From the NCBI GenBank assembly GCA_946122785.1, contig CAMGYJ010000004.1, positions 12,918,150 through 12,982,149 of the forward strand: DNA of 64,000 nt. Direction: 5' to 3'. A program made the translations under genes and the position numbers. The stretch's first letter is position 1; each line of letters opens with the position of its first letter. This stretch comes from Linum tenue. Lineage: Eukaryota; Streptophyta; Magnoliopsida; Malpighiales; Linaceae. Shown here one piece after another: positions 21,901 to 32,339 of this stretch. The notes below the pieces were generated by a model. It saw only the letters and a program-made list of their open reading frames with translations, was not told the origin of the DNA and made no database searches.

Positions 21901-23589
21901 CAGGATATGTGTTAAGAAAGCTGAAATGCAATGGTATATATTGTATATACAACCAAGAGTGCAAAAATGTCATGTAAGTCACTTACACGCAACAGTTGGA
22001 CCAAAGTAGTTGTTGCGGTTTATCTCGTCTCTAAGTGCATTTAGCTTCATCTTGAAAACCCTTGCAACGATATCTGGCTTAAGTTCACTTCGTGTGCCAC
22101 AAAGGTCTTTGAAGGCATCTGTGATCTCCGGCCACTGCGAATTGCATGTAAAAGTAATGAAAAGGTCGGGGTTTCCATAATGGTGGCAAACAGCCATAGC
22201 ATCCAAGTAAAGCTGCTTCATGTATCTCGGGCTGCCAGTGTAAGAAGAAGGCAATATGACGTGTCCCAATTCGTCTGCTGTAATTTCTCCTGCATCATAA
22301 GCTTCCTGTAGCCGTTGGTACAGTTCTGAACGAAGATCTTTTTGATGTGTGCGAAGATATGCAAGGCGATTCTGTTCAATAGTGGAGAATGCATCGACCA
22401 TGTAATGCTGCAATGCTTTGCCGCCACGCATTAGCGTTTGTCCCTCTTCTTCTCGGTGCTGTAACCGGTAGGCATAGTACTCTCGTTGTGTAACTTTCTT
22501 GCGCTGTAAGTTCGGTGCTGTATTCTCATGATGATAGGGAATGTTTGTATGGAAACCATCTTCCCCATATGGGAAAAGCAGTGGGAAGTGCAATGCCTCG
22601 AACTTTGGATTGAGGCTCGTGATCCTCTTTAGGCCTTCAACGCAATGGTCGATAATGATATCACGGTCTTCCTTATCTGCAACAAAATCACCGGGTATCA
22701 AGCCAGCGATTTCTGTGCCTGTTGGCAGATCATACTGGCGGGAAGAATTATCACGTGCCCCAACTATTCGCAGGCGCAAATTGCTTGTTGCTGGGTCGTG
22801 AAGTTCCTGCCGAACTCTCCGAAATGTTTTGACCAAAATGTTGTTAGTATCAAGCATATCCGTAAGGCCTGCAATAACCTCTGGTTTAAGATGTTTATCA
22901 CCGGAGGAAAAATTTGCCAAGCGATCCTGCAGTTCAGAGCGCGGATCGAAGACATAGAGCTGTGAAAATTTTGGGGGCTGACCAGGGGGTGGGAGCAAAG
23001 ATCCCATCAGGTGGTAGTTCTCACCGCAAATGACGAAAGAGTATGGGCCTCTTGAGCGAGCCACGCGAGGGTCCAATTTCGCGCCAAATGATGTGAAGGA
23101 GAACGCAGCATTATAGGATCGGATATGTTCTCGGAAATGAGCAGCAAGAGGACCTCCATTTATACCTAGCAGCTCCTCTAGGTAAGGCGGAGTAGGTTTG
23201 AGAAGAGGCAATCGCACGCGTCCCTTCTGACAGCACAGTGGGTAAACTGGCGACGAAGTTTTCTGATGCCGGTTAAGCCTTTCCTGGAGCCAAAATGCCG
23301 CACCACAGTATTTGCAAGTTTCAGTTGGTAGACCAAACAACAGGACCGTGTCGAGGTTTGACTGTCTTGCGGGTGGCAGGTTCGTCGGAACAACATTGTC
23401 GGATGCCTCTGTTTGGGGGGTTCGTGGCGGCGCCTGAGTCGGGTGATTGTTTTCGGCGAAGCGCAGTGGATTTGGTGTTTGGCTGAGAACTGAATCTGAC
23501 TCCTGAAGGAACGCAAAGGATCGGGAACGGCGGTCTACGCGTGATCTTCGATTGTTGTTTGGTGTGACCTGCGGCGGTGTAGATGGCAA
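18914..23589 (-). CDS. Helitron RepHel protein (HUH replicase plus PIF1-type helicase), exons 23589-21987 and 21867-18914
   Basis: Joining the two frames at donor GTAAGT (just after 21987) and an AAG acceptor at 21867 gives 1,518 codons with no stop. Order: basic N-terminus; a zinc finger (C-KYC at residues 92-95, then H and C residues); the conserved region before Rep (IDHCVEGLKRITSLNPKFEA, FPLLFPYGEDGF, REYYAYRLQ); the HUH motif EFQKRGLPHAHILVW (His ~548 and ~550); the two-tyrosine motif YLFKYITKG; then a superfamily-1 helicase with Walker A GHGGTGKT near 1040, LIIWDEAP near 1120, LGGDFRQTLPVV, and YVAVSRVRS near the end. It would nick, unwind and re-join Helitron DNA in the nucleus. Every catalytic motif looks intact, supporting autonomy. 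The intron placement is inferred from frame and family alignment. Confidence 0.88.
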
Positions 23590-23639
23590 AACTGGAGGAA
23601 CAACAGTCGAGCGGCGCCGTTTTCTGGGTGTGGAGGCGG

Positions 23640-24951
23640 TATTCTGCGAAGGATTTGGCAGGTCGTCGTTCTAAAAGGCAAAGAAAGAGGAATAAGTTTG
23701 GATGCAAAAAGAAGAATTTGGATGTATTGACAACGCATGAGGTTAGGTGTCTGTGAAAATCTCTATACACGTGAATTTGACAACCAAGAGTGAGGGTCAA
23801 CTGAAAAAGAAAAAGCACAATAAATGCAAGCAAGTGTGAGGAAGCATTTATTGAATCGGCCATGAGTTCAAAGCAATAACTGAGAAGTTGTAAGAACTGA
23901 CCAAAGACTAATTGCAAGTTTTAAGGCTGCTATTGAATGCTTACCATTGTTGGCAGAAGCTAACTGGAATGTTTAAGTTTAATCTGGGCTGTCACAATGC
24001 TGAAGAAAAAAATTTAGGAAAGCTGGAAGTGCTGGTTGGAGTAAGGCAACAATGGAGAGTAATTGGCTGTAAAGGAACGTTAGGATCAGTGAAGGTGAGT
24101 CTAAGTCCAGCGTGGGCATGGAAGTCAAATGGTAACCCAAGCAGGTGTAGAAGACCCATTTTGGTGAAAAGTTTGGTCTGAGTTTGGGAACCATAGTTAG
24201 TGGTAACATGTAAAGAAAGAACGGCGGTATGCTTAGGTATGCTTAGGTTTGCATGTATGTTGATAAGACACAACAGTAATCACCTGTCAGAACATTGCTA
24301 TTATGATGGTGAAACATTTAATGCAAGCATGGTAAGAAGTTCTGTGAGTGGGAGGAGACAAAATCCAGCGGACAAAAGATGGAGAGTGGTTCTTTGTAAC
24401 GTTGTGTAAAAGGAGTGGAACTCATGTATTTAATTATTTCTTTTTTGACTTAATTGAGTTTTGGTTCTTGAATGGAATGACGTCTAGAGTTGTTAGTAAC
24501 ACTACAATTTCATTTTGCTGTTATCTACCATCACACGTGCATTTTGTCTTCCAACTTCCAGATTGGGCAGAGTTAAAATTCATGAAGAATCCAGGCAGGC
24601 TTGATGTGGTGTCCTCGGAACAGCTAACAGTGGGAACAAAACTATATATATATAAGCATCACAGATGGAAGGGAATGATCAGCTAAATGTTTTGGAAGGA
24701 AATATACGAACACATACCAAGTACACGCATTAAAGTTTGCATACAGAGGCACTCATGGGCAGGCGCAACTGCAAATTTAGCGGCCACATAAGGGCCCAAA
24801 AACAGCGTGCAAATTAGTTCATAAAAGCATCCTGGAATAGGTAAAAAGGGCAGCTCAGCGCAAGCAAGGCCGAGGACAGTCAGGAGGTTTCAAAAGTGCA
24901 GGTATTGTGCACAGCGGGCATGACTGCGAAGCAAAAGAAGCAGCATTTCGT
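23640..24951. other. Spacer between RepHel and RPA-like gene a
   Basis: Holds the RepHel 5' region and the tail of gene a transcription. No further coding block was recognised. Confidence 0.4.
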
Positions 24952-27900
24952 TTAGTCTTTGAACAGGGTGCGCTTCGCTGTTTGTTTCGGAGTCTTCCCA
25001 GAGGATGCATTTCCAGTTTTGGCAGGAGCTGATGATGCAGCAGCATCGAGTGCCTTTTGTGAAGGCTTCCTGGCACGCTTAGATGTGGAAAGGCTTTCCG
25101 GTTCTCCTTCTAAGGCAGTAGTCTCTGGAGAGAGTGGAGTCGAAGTTGGAAGAAGAGTTTCGGCAGCCTTCTTTGACTTAATCTGGCGGCGTCCCTTTTG
25201 TGTCGATTTTTGCTTGGCTGGTGGCGAGACTGCAGGGAGTTCGGTGGATGCAAACTCCTGTTGGGGTGAAGGCAGGCTGCATGCAACGGACGTGAGAATG
25301 TAAGGCGGTCAACAGCAAAGCAGCAGGTGAGAAGACAACGAAAATGAATTCACTTGGCAGTGTACGGACCTCTGTTGATCTTGGCAGGAAGTAGTTGGAG
25401 AGGCAGTTGCTAAAGCCTGTACATCTGAGTCAAAGACAGACAGTGGTGGGGAGTTTGGTACAGTTTGAGGACGCGGAGTTGTGCGACCTGCAGGCCTGCG
25501 GAACAGTAATGGGCTCTCATCGCTTGAGTAAGTATCTTCCTGTGCCATTGGGGACCTGCTGCCGGTGCGCATGTCAATAGTTCGGAAATTTGCAGCAATG
25601 TACATAGTAAAATTCTCAATAGGTTAAGGCAGAAGTGGGCACCTCGGAGGAGACGTTAGGGCAATGTTATGGCCTTTGCATTTGAGGCGCCTACGTGGCT
25701 TTTCAGGAAGAAACACCCTGCGAATTAGGCTTTGTAAGTTAGTGTACCGATATACAGGTTGCAGTGTAATTTGGAACATGGCAGCAAAGTGGAGAAGCAT
25801 TTTTCATGGAGCCGAGGAAATCCGCAGACCTGTCATGCGAGGTTTGTTGTTCTGGTTGAATTGTGGGATCTGTGTGTGGTGAATTTCCCGGCGCAACATG
25901 CTGAACTGGATTGGCATTGTTGTCAACATCATCTTCTGAATCCCAATCATCGACTGATATACTCTGCGGCATGGTAGTTGGGTTTGGCTGGGTTGAAGGT
26001 GGTGAACTGTACCTGAGTTTTAAATAGTAAGTCAGTAACAACGTATTGTTCTGAGGAACCAAAGTAAGAGTAATTGCATAGCTTTCAAACGAAAAGAGTG
26101 CCTGTGATGGGCATGTGAAGGTGAGTTCCAGGCGGCATTCACGGAAGGTTCGGGCACCGCTAGGGACTTGCCCTTTGCCAGCATTCTGCAATACGATTTG
26201 AGTAGATAGTTGAGCATACAAATCAGAGTTTAAACGGCATTTGCAAGTGTGGAAGCTAACCTTAAGCGCGCAACAGTTGAGTTATTGGCTCCAGCAGTTG
26301 TTGGCGGGATTGGTGAATTGTGGTGTAGCACGGTGGAGCTGGATGAGTTCGTATAGTAAAAAGTGTGAGTAAGAGGCAAGGCAGTGTAGAAGTGACTATA
26401 AATGTAAAAAGTAAGAAAATAAAGGGCAGGCACCGTGGGGTTGCAGCCGATGAAGGTGTTTGTGGTGAAGATAGTGGTGGAGGTGGTAGAGTAGGGTGTT
26501 GAGCAAGGCCCCTGCAAAAGTCATGAGTAGATGGGAAATGAGTTAAATTAGGCAGTGCTGTCGAATTCAAAGTGAAGTGAGTAACCGTGAGAAGTACTAC
26601 CGTGTGCGTGCAAGGTTGGTCGGCGAGGCCACCGTGAGGGACCTGTAAAAAAACATATTGAATAAGGCAATTGAGAGTTGTAATTCTAATCTCATTAATT
26701 GACTATTTTGTAATTTCGAAACCCACCGGTGAGAGGAGGAAGCTTGTCTGGGAGAGGAAGTGAGGTGGTGCACTGGCGATGAAAATGGTTTGTATGCCAG
26801 AGCTGGAGCGGTGGAGTCAACAATTGAGCATCGAACAACTCGGAATTCAGGTGGACCTCTCCCAAGATAGTCTTCATCTGGGAGCTGGACATCAAAGGCG
26901 AAGCGCTGGTCCTGTACTGCCAAAATGCTTGGTGGGATCTCTGACCGATCAAATGGGAAGCGCTCAGCTAGGTCAAGGGCAGTGGCGCCAAAAAGAGTTT
27001 CAGCCGTCTTTCCAAACAGGATGAAGGTACCCGTAGAGGTTGAGTCGTCGACCAGAATTCTAACCTTGTAGCTGTGGGCAAAAAGGTTAAAGCAATGTTC
27101 GATAAAGTAAAGAGCAAGTAAACAGACTTTGTGTATTTGTTTTCGGGGATTACCGGTATGTGACCTCCAATGGATCCAGCCTGCGGTGATGCTTACACCA
27201 GTAACCCGAGTCATACGGCACGGTTGCAGAAGAGCAGAAGGAGCAGGCAATGTAGTACCACTGTTTGTTAGATTCAACTCCAACAATAGTAGCAGTACAA
27301 TGGTACTGAGTCTCCTGTGTGCATGTGGGCAAAAGGCATGAAGTAAGTGTGTTGTATTGTGTGAAATAGAGACTACAACAAAATTATAAGTGTAGGTAGT
27401 GAAGCACATCTGGCTGGCCAAGTTCAGCGATATGCAGAAGTTGTGAGACTGTGCGAGTGACTTGCTCCTCAAATTCCACTGCTGCTAAGGAAGTGGGAAA
27501 GCGAGGAGGTATGTAGGTGACCGAGTCCCTCAATGCATGGAAACTGTGTAAGCGAGCAACAGTGAGCAATGCAATGAGTAAATTCAGCAATGCAATGAGT
27601 AAAAGGTTTGTTGTAAGGGTGGAGTTGGCAGAGGCATACGTGTTTTGCAGGTCATAAGTCATTTCTGAGGGAGGTTCAATAGTGTGCCTAGTTGCAGAAG
27701 TGCTGGACAGCGAAAACTTATCTAAAAAAACAGTGAATGCAGCGAGTTAGGATGCTTAAAGTTGTAGAGAGGTGTACATTGTCGAAGTAGGAGTAGCAGC
27801 TATGCAGGTGAAAGATATACCCCTGAACTGGCTGACAGTCAGGGCAGTGATCGCCAGAACCACAGGACCCTTGCGGCCGAGCTGTGTTACATGCAGAGCA

Positions 27901-29420
27901 TCGATGGAGCCTGCCATGGGGCCCCAAAGTGCGACGTTGATTTCCATTAAGCTGCGGAGTAGGGAAACAATAAACGTGGACTTAGGAATTCATATGAGAA
28001 TGCAAAGGCAAGGAGCAAGGAGGTGTTTTCCATGTGCAGGAGTTGAAAAAGGAACATGTCGTAAGTAAAGTGCATTGTGAAGCGGTGTAGTAGTTTTATA
28101 AATTGAGCAGCACATACACAGGGTTACATAGATGGAAAGGACCAGTACATGTACTGTAAGCAGAAGGCAAGGAGCAGAATCAAAGTGGGCAAGTTCACTG
28201 TAAACCAATCATGTAAAAAGGATAAACATCTTTAAAATTGTGTGCGGTCTTCTGATGCATTCATAAGAAGTAAAACTCAGGAGACAACAAAGGTCAATAA
28301 GAGCACCACAATTAAAAGTGAAAAATGGTGGTATTAACAGTAACAGAACGGCAACTGATGGTCAAGCAAGGTTTGTGGCACAACGGACATAAATCTAAAG
28401 GTCTCTCGGACCAGTAAAGTAGTACAAACAACTATCGAAGGGCTTGTAGCCTGAGCTTGGCAGGCAACACAGGCAACGTTGAGAGTAGTAGTAACGGACA
28501 GGAGTAAAAATTTGAGCAAGCAAAGGGTAATCGGGCAGATGCAAGAACAGGTTACCTTGCATTCTCGAGCACGATGTTTTGGCGTGTTGTTCTGCCGTGG
28601 TTGGTGCTTGAGTAGGTGACTCCTGAAATGCTAACGACCCTTCCGATGACATCTGTAGTAAAGCTATTATGAGAACGGTCGGAGTTGTACAGAATAAAGA
28701 GGCGCCAATGGAGAATAACCTGTGAGCTGGGCAGAGGTGAGTGTCCGTGGGTGGAGGGAGTTGAAAGGAACAAACTCGAAGGAGTCAGACAGGAATTCCG
28801 GACAGGACTCTGTCTGGTCATCAAACGAAGTGTTTCGTGAGAGCAGGATATTGAGACGATGGGAACATGGTCTGTAGACGTTTCGCGGCGGTTGCAGGTC
28901 GAATCCCCAAATCATGTAGATCCTGCCAACTCTGAGCAAGTCACCGAAATGGCCGGCAAGAGAAGGCTGGGCCTGGCCTTGGATCAAAGTTCCCTGTAAG
29001 ATGGCAAAAGTTTTTGTAAAAGTGGGGGCAAGTGTAGCGTAAAGTAGGTTAATGGGATGGTGAGCTCACCACTTCGTCGCACCACAGTGTACAGTAGTTG
29101 AAAATCTTTGATGGGTCAGAAGGCGCATAGGAGTTCCATGCGTGCAAGAGGCGGAGCTTTAGTTGAGCTGCCCTATCAGAGTCTCTGAGTTCAAGAAGCA
29201 GCTTGTAACCGTTCCATTGCGGCGTCGGCTGAGTTTCTTGTGCAGCAGGAGGCGGGGCGTGATTGCGGCGTTCTACGGGCGCAGGAGTCTTGGAAGTCGA
29301 CGCAGCACCGCGATGCTTTGGCCGGCGGGCAGTTCTCGGCGTAGACGGCGGCGTTTCTGCCACTCCTGTAGCCGCTTGAGCGCCGGCATGGTCTGGTCGC
29401 CGTGTAGCTTTGCGGGGCAT
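24952..29420 (-). CDS. RPA70-like protein with basic tail, Helitron gene a (multi-exon)
   Basis: Starts at the ATG 29420 (MPRKATRRPDHAG, then LRLLHAWNSYAPSDPSKIF, an N-terminal OB-fold). Next exons: GTLIQGQAQPSLAGHF with VGRIYMIWGFDL; DVIGRVVSISGVTYS (28.6-28.8 kb); MEINVALWGPMAGSI (about 27.9 kb); and a zinc-ribbon exon (YHCTATIVGVESNKQWYYIA, C-SFC, then C-KHH) followed by KVRILVDDSTSTGTFILFG (27.0-27.3 kb). The last exon ends ...KTPKQTAKRTLFKD at 24952 and is rich in Lys, Ser and Pro, with likely nuclear-localisation signals (GRRQIKSKK, KRARKP). It is the most complete of the three RPA copies in this Helitron and the only one with this tail. Several introns are long and their borders are not all fixed. 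Confidence 0.7.
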
Positions 29421-29499
29421 CGCTGCGAATTCGAGATCTAGGGTTAGAGAGGTAAGATTGGAAAGTGGTATTCAACTGGGAAGTATCGCAGCAGCGTAC

Positions 29500-29841
29500 C
29501 TGGGAGTTCGGGACTCGGCTGGAGCTTGAATTCCGCCGAACAACTTTGGGGTTTGGGAGTAAAAGTTGTGGGAGGGATGGGCTGTGTGTGTGAAAAGGAG
29601 TCTCCCAAGCAAAGAAGCACGAATGACCCATAGCGATTTCCGAGGAGGAATTGGGAGCTGGGGCGTTCTGGGTGGCGTGCATCGCCGTATGACCAGGGGT
29701 TGCGTGCGCCTGTGCCGATGTTGAGGAGACGGTACGAAAGGAAGAGTCTCTGCTTGTCAGAGAGGAGAAGCGAACGGCAGGCAGGTCAGCGGAGGAACCC
29801 GGTTGTCCGATGGGCAAAACCAAGGACCTCTGGTTCGACAT
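29500..29841 (-). CDS. Unrecognised ORF upstream of RPA-like gene a
   Basis: A frame from the ATG 29841 (MSNQRSLVLPIGQPG) is rich in Ser, Pro and Ala and has no domain I know. A good donor (CAG/GTACGC) lies at 29500, and the acceptor before the gene a ATG is at about 29423, so it may be a first exon of gene a. However, splicing there would put the gene a ATG out of frame, so it is either a separate short protein or an alternative 5' exon. Confidence 0.35.
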
Positions 29842-29987
29842 GGCGCGTTGGGTATTGAGGTGTTCGAAGTGTTAGTGTGAGTAAGGAAAGAGACCAACGT
29901 GGCCTAATGAGGAGTAAACGAATGGAAGAAGCCCACTCGCAAACGGGAAACGTGTGGGCCACTAATGAACAGTACCCAAACTGTGGC

Positions 29988-29997
29988 TTTTATATAC
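29988..29997 (-). promoter_or_regulatory. TATA box for the leftward Helitron gene a
   Basis: TATATAAAAG on the minus strand, ~150 bp upstream of the ATG at 29841, in the only likely promoter region between that ORF and the inverted repeat at 30020. Confidence 0.5.
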
Positions 29998-30083
29998 CAA
30001 TTTCCAATTTTGCCCTTAATGAATTATGTTGTTACGGTAACAACAGATAGGGTGTTGTTATTCTATCCTATCCCGTCGCCTAC

Positions 30084-30563
30084 ACAATGCTAATCCGGTC
30101 CGTCGCCCACAGTCTCATCCCTCACGAGGTCCTTAATCCAGTCCTCTCCTTCGCCTCTCGCTTCCTCTCCTCCCGCTTCTCCAATACCCTAACCCTCGTC
30201 GTCGAAGAAAATGGCTTCATCCGCGACGAGCTCTACGACGCAACCGAGATCTACCTCCGAACCAAAATCGGCCCCGCCGTCGGCCGCCTCAAGATCCGCA
30301 AAACCCACAAGCAGAAGGAATTCACCCTCTCCCTCCTCAACGACGAGGAGATCGTCGACCGCTACGACGGTTTCGATGTTCGATGGAAATACATCTGCGT
30401 TCGCAGCAGCAACGGTCCAACCAGGGACGAGAAATCCTTCCACCTCACCTTCCCCAAGAAATTGAAGGAGAGAGTGATTGGTTCCTACCTTCCGTATGTC
30501 TTGGCCAGAGGGGAAGAAATCAGGGAAGAGAGGAAGAGTCAGGGAGGCGGTACTCATTCATGA
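30084..30563 (+). pseudogene. AAA-ATPase N-terminal fragment (continued from 11453)
   Basis: Continues in frame from 11485 across the duplicated target. The combined frame (MLSGAASIVAY / TMLIRSVAHSLIPHEV, LTLVVEENGFIRDELYDA, AVGRLKIRKTHKQKEFTLSL, DEEIVDRYDGFDVRWKYI, KSFHLTFPKKLKERVIGSYL) is the AAA-ATPase-associated domain found before the ATPase core in plant BCS1-like/ASD-type AAA proteins. It stops at 30563 before any Walker motif, so no ATPase is encoded. It is a captured exon piece of the outer Pack-MULE. Its GC-rich codon use differs from the AT-rich flanks. Confidence 0.85.
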
Positions 30564-31672
30564 CCCAATCGGTCTTTGTCCCTCTCGGAGCTCTCCCTTG
30601 GTAGAAAACCAGAGTCTTCCTCAGCCCAATCTGCCTCTCGGGCTCCGACAGCCGCCATATCTTCTGGTCCGACCTGGTCTCCTTCCAGAACCCTTTCTCC
30701 GTCGTCCGGTTCGGCCGCCCGTTGCTTCCCCCGTGCTTCCTGTCCCTCGGCACGTAGAAGTACCACTCTCTTTCTCCATCTGTCTTCGCCAATCCTACCA
30801 AACGCAAAAACAGACAACATCAGTTTCACGACATGCAAATTGGGTTTAAGTAGTTCATCGGAAAAACAGGGGAATTAATTAATGAAAGAAAACACGTACT
30901 GGGAAGCTCCCTGGGATCGTAGCGGTAGATGTTGAGGTAGCCGATGACGTCGAGGCTGATGAGCTTCTTGCCGAAGATCATGTTCTTGAGGTAGAATTCG
31001 ACCAGCTCTTCCTCCGTCGGGTGGAATCAGAATCCAGGCAGGCCAAATCGTTGATGTTCTGAGTAGGGATGTCAATCCAACCCGTAACCATGGGTACCCT
31101 ACCCGACCGTAACCGGTCAACGAGGATAATTACCCGGTTTGACGGGTTAAGGGGTGGGTACGGGTAATACCCGGTTTCAAAATAAAGGGTAGGGTACGGG
31201 TATGGTAATCGATAATACCCGCCCCGTTATACCCGCCCCGCTAACCAAAGGGTTAATTTCCCTTGAGAAATTTAGTTTAGCTACCATTATTGATGATGAA
31301 GATGTAGACGATTATTATGTTTGTGTGGATTGTAGAAGCAAGAACAATTATTATGTTTTTGTTGTTTTTATTTGTGTGGATTGTTGAAGCTAGAACAATT
31401 AGAAGTATTAAGATTTTTTAATCGACAACAATATGTATGTGCATATATGTGTATAAGTTCATAGTTTAGGATTCGTACCCATGGTTACCCGAATACCCGT
31501 GGTTACCCGGTGGGTAGGGTATGGTTATATAATTTTCATACCCGGTGGTTATTTGGTCGGGTATTTTAGAAGGCTCTACCCGGCGGGTTAGGAGTTGGTA
31601 TAGGGTAAACCCGCACCCGACCCTACCCATTGCCATCCCTAGTTCTGAGCTGATTTCATTAGTGTCAGCCAT
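30540..31672 (-). pseudogene. NAC transcription-factor domain fragment, interrupted by hAT and a stop
   Basis: From the ATG at 31672 the frame reads MADTNEISSE, is broken by the hAT element at 31064-31641, and resumes as [28 protein letters not shown]. This is the NAC subdomain A signature [12 protein letters not shown] with its first Arg codon changed to TGA. Next comes [18 protein letters not shown], an intron (about 30795-30900), then [46 protein letters not shown] and MNEYRLP (subdomains C-D). The domain is otherwise complete, but the hAT insertion and the stop make it non-functional. It is a captured gene of the outer Pack-MULE, convergent with the AAA fragment. Confidence 0.85.
31064..31641. 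mobile_element. Non-autonomous hAT element with perfect 8-bp target duplication
   Basis: The 8-bp repeat GTTCTGAG lies on both sides (31056-31063 and 31642-31649). The ends are TAGGGATGTCAAT and, reversed, TAGGGATGGCAAT. Subterminal regions are built of ACCCG/GGGTA variants like those of the element at 9429-9971. There is no transposase. It interrupts codon 11 of the NAC fragment. Confidence 0.88.
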
Positions 31673-31797
31673 GTTCTGAGCGACCTCCATTCCTCCTTCG
31701 TCGCCTGCGAATTCGCGATCAGAGTTGGAGAGGAAGAAAAACGGAAGGGAGGAAGGCGGCGCGAGATGGAGGCGGATGGATTTGTCTTCGATTAGGG

Positions 31798-32144
31798 TTT
31801 TAGTCAAAGCTGGGTAGATTAATTGGTGGGTCGGGTCAGTTCTGTTTTAGTTAGCGGGTCTGGTCTGGTTTGGGTAGAGGTTTGGTTAGGTTTAGCTGAC
31901 ATGGCGGGTTTAAATGACGTGGCGGGTCGGGTCAGTCAATTTTGGGGTTAAAAAGTGCTGATTAGGCAAATCCGTCAGCCACGTCATCACTTAACGTCTG
32001 CCGTTAACGGCGTTGGACGGCAGCTAACGGAGAGTTACCATAAATGAACAGTTTTTGTAAAGTTAGTAACCACAAATGGATTTAAATATTTTGAGTGACC
32101 AAACATAGACGCTTTTTGTAATTTCAATGACCAACGATACAATT
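31798..32144 (-). repeat. Right long terminal inverted repeat of the outer Pack-MULE
   Basis: Reverse complement of 11064-11409 with minor differences, for example GTTGGACGGCAGCTAACGG against CCGTTAGCTGCCGTCCAAC. Confidence 0.8.
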
Positions 32145-32330
32145 AACCCTGCAAATTAATTTTAGGGATAAAAATGATCTTACACTCTTACCATTCTTTT
32201 AGATAGTTTTGTAAGTTGTCAAACATGTGTCGTTGAGTCGAACTTTACTGGGTGTATTTAGATCGGTTCGAACGATGGCCCGCCTAATACTCATCCCTAA
32301 CCAAATTTTTTATCTCATGAGACTGCATGG
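32145..32330. other. Spacer between two Pack-MULEs
   Basis: Less than 200 bp of AT-rich sequence with no recognised feature. Confidence 0.4.
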
Positions 32331-32339
32331 TAAATTATA

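Larger units (their letters stand above)
13846..29998 (-). mobile_element. Probably autonomous Helitron (minus strand; 5' end not resolved)
   Basis: The 3' end is canonical on the minus strand: hairpin ACGC-GAA-GCGT (13866-13876), GCGGGTCCTTG, then CTAG at 13846-13849, followed by host T. All genes read towards this end: RPA-like gene a (29.4-25.0 kb), RepHel (23.6-18.9 kb), RPA-like gene b (18.1-16.3 kb) and RPA-like gene c (15.9-14.05 kb). A TATA box lies at about 29990. No A/TC 5' terminus could be found before the inverted repeat of the 18.6-kb insertion at 30020, so the right boundary is approximate. Intact frames suggest recent activity. Confidence 0.8.
11486..30073. mobile_element. 18.6-kb TIR insertion with 10-bp target duplication
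   Basis: The ends are imperfect inverted repeats of ~54 bp sharing ATAACAACACCC and TGTTGTTAYYGTAACAACA (left 11486-11540, right about 30020-30073). The direct repeat CGTCGCCTAC lies immediately outside at 11476-11485 and 30074-30083. Removing the block and one repeat copy restores an open AAA-ATPase frame. A 10-bp duplication fits a Mutator-like element. It contains minisatellites, NBS-LRR and 4CL fragments and the Helitron that ends at 13846. It has no MULE transposase, so it was mobilised in trans if it is a MULE. Confidence 0.75.
11064..32144. mobile_element. Outer Pack-MULE with long inverted repeats, enlarged by nested insertions
   Basis: The ends are long inverted repeats of ~345 bp (11064-11409 and 31798-32144), both starting AATTGYATCGTTGGTCA and running through AAAAAGCGTC, TTTGGTCACT, GTTAGCTGCCGTCCA and TTTGACTAAA. 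Without the inner 18.6-kb insertion and the 578-bp hAT, the element would be ~2 kb and carry two gene fragments, an AAA-ATPase N-terminal part (plus) and a NAC domain (minus), arranged tail to tail. Long TIRs with captured gene pieces and no transposase are typical of Pack-MULEs. I found no matching target duplication outside the ends. Confidence 0.75.

Noticed and set aside
30189..30557. 122-codon acidic minus-strand frame near 30.4 kb
   Set aside because: It is antisense to the AAA-ATPase fragment and has no recognised features.
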